From: Trametopsis cervina
Taxonomy: Eukaryota > Basidiomycota > Agaricomycetes > Polyporales > Irpicaceae
Direction: 5' to 3'
Length of the DNA: 10,042 nucleotides
Assembly (NCBI GenBank): GCA_022385755.1
Contig: MU278376.1
Location: 3,043 to 13,084 of the forward strand
The translations under genes and the position numbers were made by a program. Every line of letters begins with the position of its first letter. Position 1 is the first letter of the stretch. The notes under the pieces are model-generated. The model was not told where the DNA came from, ran no database searches, and worked only from the letters and a program-made list of their open reading frames with translations. Shown here one piece after another: positions 6,070 to 10,042 of the stretch.

Positions 6070-6297
6070 CAGCCACCAATCCCAGGGGCCAATCAGAGCA
6101 GCCTCAGTAAGCAGAAAGTAAGCAGATATGATGGTCTATAATTTGGAAACGATAGACGCCCAGAATAAACCAAGAAAGTGATAAAGATGGCTTACATGAA
6201 ACATAATCCGGCCCAGGAGAGAAATGGCTTTGAAGGGAATTGAACCAGAGCCCACCTGAAGCATTTTCAAAAGCTGCTACCACTAGTCCATGGGACC
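6070..6297 (-). mobile_element. SINE-like element with tRNA-derived head, junction P3/P2
   Basis: Read on the minus strand: an A box TGGACTAGTGG (6290-6280) and a B box GGTTCAATTCC (6246-6236), 44 bp apart as in a tRNA gene. The outer three acceptor pairs can form; the rest do not. Downstream on the same strand come CTGGGCGTCTA (6163-6153) and GCTTACTGAGGCTGCTCTGA (6113-6094), the same two body blocks as the element at 3084-3345. The two differ in spacing by about 10 bp and considerably in sequence, so they are old copies. The minus orientation fits the inverted orientation of this unit. Confidence 0.65.
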
Positions 6298-6359
6298 ACA
6301 CACAAGATTACTATAGACTTAATCCGATACCCAACTGTTCAATTAAGCGCCCAAAAAGA
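6298..6359. other. Short spacer between tRNA-like sequence and array
   Basis: About 60 bp. It contains AATTAAGCGCCCAA (about 6339-6352), a partial match to the 15-bp end of the 198-bp segment. Nothing else is recognised. Confidence 0.5.
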
Positions 6360-6568
6360 AGTTGTTATAAAGTAAGTAGACATTGTTATAGAGTAAGTAA
6401 ACATTGTTACTGGGTAAGTAGACATTGTTACTGAGTAAGTAATATTTATTACTGAGTAAATAGACATTGTTGTTGAGTAAGTAATAGTTGTTACCAAATG
6501 AATACAATTGGTTACAAGTCAGTGAATGAGGTAAGTAACAGTTGTTACTGGGTAAGTAATGATTACTT
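6360..6568. repeat. 21-bp tandem array at the left edge of P2
   Basis: Units follow CATTGTTACTGAGTAAGTAG plus one base. GTAAGTA occurs seven times on the plus strand (6372, 6393, 6414, 6435, 6477, 6531, 6552), most of them 21 bp or 42 bp apart, with a degenerate stretch at about 6490-6530. It is the inverted counterpart of the arrays at 2583-3022 and 8152-8445. The first units read as a seven-residue peptide repeat in one frame, which I attribute to the period. Confidence 0.9.
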
Positions 6569-7340
6569 ACCTAAATAGGCGCCCACATTTGACCCCTCCA
6601 GAAGGTACCCATGGTATAGTACACTGTGTTAGAATCAACACTAACAGTATTGCTAAGAAATTGAAGTCTCTAGAGCCAAAATAAACTTGCCCAAATGCGG
6701 AAATATGGCTCTCAATTTCGATGTTTTGGCAGTATTTTGCACTTTCTGAGCTCAATAATGCAGCTACAGTAAAACTGTTTGTGATGATGACATCAGATTA
6801 GCTAAGCGGATGTTTTCCACATTTGGAAGTTGTTTTCCCACGGTCAATAAATTGACTGTAGAGCCCCAAATAAAATCCAGAGAAATCCGGAAAAATCACA
6901 TTAAATTTTGCATAGCTTATAGAGTCATTCATACATCTTCATTTGCACTTCTAGAGTCTTGACAGCTTTTAGAATCCGATGTTTTAGTAATGTTTCCTAC
7001 TTTCTCAGCTCAATAATACAATTACAGTAAGACTGTTGTTAGTAATAACATCAGATTAGCTAAGCAAACCTTTCCCACATTGGGAAGGCTTTTTTCACAA
7101 TCTATAAACTGATTGTAAAGTCTTGAATAAGATTCAAAATATGTCAAAAAATCACCATATATTTTAAACACTCTTCAGAGTTATTTATAAGCCCTTTTGA
7201 TGTATATTCATGGTTATATGACCTTTTAAATTGCTCTAGCTTACTCTAATAATGGTAAAACATTACATGAAGTATTTTCTTACTATTAGATCATTTATAT
7301 CAAGAAAAAGGGCAGAAACATTACTGTTTTCTGAACAAAA
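6569..7340 (+). repeat. Type I palindrome P2, left arm
   Basis: Direct copy of the P1 left arm without the LTR; reverse complement of 7428 to about 8152. It starts with the edge block (CAGAAGGTACCCATGGT, about 6599-6615), then a hairpin TTAGAATCAACACTAA, and two 120-bp modules (6730-6865 and 6985-7120). The site matching the LTR 1 insertion (about 7100-7112, ATAAACTGATTGTAAAG) is empty. Confidence 0.9.
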
Positions 7341-7427
7341 CAGTTAGTTGGTGTATTGTATATATTTTAACATATATAAAGATGTCAGGAATTGTTACCT
7401 GCTGCTTGCCGGCCTGCTCACCCAAGT
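7341..7427. repeat. Centre of P2, unpaired loop
   Basis: About 87 bp with no partner in the right arm. It carries CATATATAAAGATG, a decayed end motif (TCAGGAATTGTTA, 7385-7397) and the GGCCTGCTCACCCAAGT block (7411-7427) seen at the centres of P1 and P3. The inner module present in the other three centres is absent, so P2 may be the simpler state or may have lost it together with the innermost right arm. Confidence 0.65.
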
Positions 7428-8151
7428 TTCTGCCTAGAAAACAGCAACTTTTTTTGTTTTTTATGGATAAAAACAATTTGATAGTGAAAAAAACACTTTA
7501 TATAATGTGTTACCCACTATCAAAGTAATTTGAAAGATCACATAACCATAATTACACTAAAAAGACTCATAAAGGACTTTGAAGACTGTGAAATTTATGG
7601 CAATTTGTTGAATTTGACTTAAGACGTTACAGTCAATTTATAGACTGTGGGAAAAGGACTTCCAAACATGGAAAATGTGCGCTTATGTAATCTGATGTCA
7701 TTACCACAAACCATTTTGCTGTAGCTATATTATTGAGCTCAGAAAGTGCCAAACATAGCCAAAGCATGAGATTTTAAAAGTGTCATGACTTTAGAAGTGT
7801 AAATAAAGATATATAAATGGCTCTATAGACTGTTCAGAATTTAATGTGATTTTATTTGGAGCTCTACAGTCAATTTATTGACTGTGGGAAAACCACTTCC
7901 AAATGTGGAAAACGTCCGCTTAGCTAATCTGATGTCATTGCTACAAGCAGTTTTGCTGTAGCTGCATTATTGAGCTCAGAAAGTACAAAATACTGCCAAA
8001 ACATCGAAATTGAGACCATATTTCCGCATTTGGGCAAGTTTATTCTGGCTCTAGAGACTTCAATTTTTAGCAATACCGTTAGTGTTGATTCTAACACAGT
8101 GTACTATACCATGGGTACCTTCTGGAGGGGTCGAATATGGACGCCTATTTC
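7428..8151 (-). repeat. Type I palindrome P2, right arm
   Basis: Reverse complement of 6569-7340 and a direct copy of the P1 right arm; the stretch 7755-7855 is almost identical to 2160-2265. It contains minus-strand 120-bp modules at about 7625-7757 and 7862-7995. Between them it lacks about 20 bp (a GCGGATTTTTCTGG-type segment) that P1 has. A perfect inverted repeat, CAGTCAATTTATTGACTG, sits at 7867-7884. It ends with the edge block ACCATGGGTACCTTCTG. Confidence 0.9.
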
Positions 8152-8445
8152 GGTCAGTAAGCATTACTTATCCAGTAACAAATGTTACTTACTCCATTTA
8201 CTTATTTGTAGCAAATTCTATCTACTTGGTAACAACTATTACTTACTTGATAACAACTTCTACTTACTTAGTAATAACTTCTACTTACTTCATTATACAC
8301 CTCTACTTACTCAATAACAAACTTACTTTGCATGTTAACAAATGCCATCTACTTGATAACAAACCTTTACTTACCCGGTAACAACTTTTGTTTATCCAGC
8401 AACACAGTAGTACTTACTCATTAACAGATGCTTCATACTGATACT
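8152..8445. repeat. 21-bp tandem array at the right edge of P2
   Basis: Units of about 21 bp, mostly TTACTTACTNNGTAACAA, with the minus strand carrying GTAAGTA. It is more diverged than the P1 array, with insertions of a few bases after about 8290. Open frames across it are low-complexity translations of the repeat. Confidence 0.85.
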
Positions 8446-8473
8446 GAGTTGATTTACATCACTCTGTTACTGT

Positions 8474-8545
8474 GTCTACATAGTCCAGTGGTTTACTGAC
8501 TTTGTTTTGTTCAGTCCCAAGGCTGCTGGTTCAACTCCAGCTCAG
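8474..8545 (+). mobile_element. tRNA-like sequence, junction P2/P4
   Basis: An A-box-like TAGTCCAGTGG (8481-8491) and a B box GGTTCAACTCC (8528-8538) lie 47 bp apart. The T arm is complete: GCTGG (8525-8529), seven-base loop, CCAGC (8537-8541). No acceptor stem is evident. The two body blocks of the other SINE-like elements were not found downstream, so this may be a different family or a bare tRNA-derived head. Confidence 0.6.
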
Positions 8546-8649
8546 TCCAGTGAATTGACCTAAGCATGTTTACATCACGTTGTGTCAAAGCACCAGCATG
8601 TTGGCGCTTCGACACGAGCTGAGGGCATTAGAATGACACTGGGCAGTCT
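8546..8649. other. Spacer with a hairpin between tRNA-like sequence and P4
   Basis: Contains GTGTCAAAGC (8582-8591) pairing with GCTTCGACAC (8606-8615) with one mismatch, leaving a 14-base loop. No copy was seen elsewhere in the window and no gene is recognised. Confidence 0.5.
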
Positions 8650-9409
8650 TTGTTTGGGCTTATTTGGTGTTTTTGGGCCTGTTTTTGCTAAAAACAGCTG
8701 TAGAGCCTCCAATAAAATCAGGACAAATCTGGGAAAATTGCCGTAAATTCTGGAAGGGTTAGTAACCCCATGTCACATGATTGCATTACTCTCCCACGGT
8801 CATGTGATCTCACAAATTGCGTTCTTTTGCAAACAAATGCACAAAATGCTTTCTACAGAGTTTAATAAAATGCGGAAAAATATGCTAAAATGGGAGCACA
8901 TTATCTAATACACATAGGCATATGTCTGAGATGTTATATGGCTGTTATAGCTTGAGTATTGAGCGAAAGGCAGACATGTAAAGGTGTAGACAGACCGCGG
9001 GAGTTTATCTTCCACAAATGGAAGATGTGCGCTTATCTAATCTGATCCTCCTACCATGCACAGCATTGCTGTAGCTGCATTATTAAGCTCAGAAAACACA
9101 AAATACTCGAGAAACATAGACAATGCAAGCTTTCAAAACCCATAAAACAGCACTGAGGCATGGAATACATTTCAAATGAGGGGGGCTCTTCAATATAAGT
9201 GTTTTATAAGCCAAACCGAAGCCCATCAAAGTTGGGCGCTTATTTTCCAAAAAGGGCATATGTGTTTCTCATCTTTTGCTCTCAATTCTGCATAGTTTCC
9301 TTAATGAAGGTGACCACAGTGTAGCCCAATGTCATGGCTACATGTAGATATACAAATTACTAGGAAACTTTGGGATGGGGAGGCTGTAAAAATCGAGGAA
9401 GTTTTGTAG
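8650..9409 (+). repeat. Type II palindrome P4, left arm
   Basis: Matches the P3 left arm directly (from about 8890) and the P3 right arm inverted (whole length). Outer part: TGTAGAGCCTCCAATAAAAT, then an 8-bp inverted repeat TCACATGA (8773-8780) with TCATGTGA (8810-8817). Then a minus-strand 120-bp module (8992-9110), GGGGGGCTCTTCAATATA (about 9179), and a truncated 198-bp segment from 9231. Just after GAAGTTTTGTAG it meets TTACGATTCCTGAGG (9410-9424), where the inverted inner module starts. Confidence 0.88.
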
Positions 9410-10042
9410 TTACGATTCCTGAGGTACGAAGAAAAGAATCGTTCCAGTAACGTCTGGGACATTGGGGTTCTGCGACATGTGACAGATTTTGTTCACAATG
9501 CGTGGGAATTTTGTTTGAATACACTTTTATAAGCATCTTTTATTATCATATTGTATGCTTTTGATGGCATTAGTAGTAGTTATTGACCCATTACCATTTT
9601 GTGTAGTTGGGCGCTTATTGGAGACTTCAAAACTTCCTTGATTTTTACAGCCTTCCTATCCCAAAGTTTCCCAATAATTTACATATCCACATGTAGCCAT
9701 GACATTGGGCTACACTGTGGTCACCTTTAATAAGAAAACCATGCAGAATTGAGAGGAGAGGATGAGAAACACAATTGCCCTTTTGGGGAAATAAGCGCCC
9801 AACTTTGATGGGCTTCGGTTTGGCTCATAAAACACCTGTAGCTAAGAGCCCCTCTCATTTGTAGTGTATTCCATGCCTCAATGCTGTTATATAGACCTAA
9901 AGCAATTTCATTGTCGATGTTTTTCGACTATTTTGTGTTTTCTGAGCTTAATAATGCAGCTACAGCAAAGCCATGCATGGTGGGAGGATCAGATTAGATA
10001 AGCGCACACCTTCTATTTTGGGAAGGTAAACTCCCACAGTCT
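9410..10042 (-). repeat. Centre and right arm of type II palindrome P4 (runs off the window)
   Basis: The inner module 9410-9627 has no partner in the left arm and forms the loop. From 9628 the sequence is the reverse complement of 9406 and leftward. The 198-bp segment is complete here (9606-9803, GTTGGGCGCTTATT ... AAATAAGCGCCCAAC) with its hairpin at 9687-9720. A plus-strand 120-bp module occupies 9928-10042. The arm continues beyond the window. Confidence 0.87.

Noticed and set aside
7970..8381. Frames running from the P2 right arm into the 21-bp array
   Set aside because: Translation of arm and array repeats; the similar start on the minus strand at 6567-6755 shows the frame simply follows the palindrome.

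Overview
This window looks like repeat-only nuclear DNA from a eukaryote, most likely an animal. It is AT-rich. It carries two solo long terminal repeats (LTRs) with TATA boxes, and four tRNA-like sequences with RNA polymerase III A and B boxes, two of them heading SINE-like bodies. It shows no bacterial gene layout and no convincing protein-coding gene. The short open frames all lie inside repeats and appear in different frames in different copies. I cannot name the species.

The layout is a chain of four large imperfect palindromes of two alternating types. Type I palindromes are P1 (about 1-2580, entered from the left) and P2 (about 6569-8152). Type II palindromes are P3 (about 3440-6060) and P4 (about 8650 to beyond the window end). 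Type I palindromes are edged by arrays of a 21-bp repeat rich in GTAAGTA. Every junction between the two types holds a tRNA-like sequence: 3084-3440 (two of them), 6226-6297 on the minus strand, and 8474-8541. Read another way, one unit of about 2-3 kb (type I half, 21-bp array, tRNA-like joint, type II half) occurs three times in alternating orientation.

Nested inside are smaller structured modules. These are a 120-bp motif present about twelve times; a 198-bp segment with 15-bp terminal inverted repeats (GTTGGGCGCTTATTT) at three sites; a 15-bp end motif (CCTCAGGAATCGTAA) seen about nine times; and several conserved hairpins.

Two solo LTRs of the same family, each 703 bp and about 90% identical to each other by manual comparison, interrupt P1 and P3. 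Each is flanked by a perfect 5-bp target duplication (TTGAC and CTGAG). The sister arms lack the insertions, so the LTRs arrived after the palindromes formed. No genes act together here; the content is mobile-element derived.
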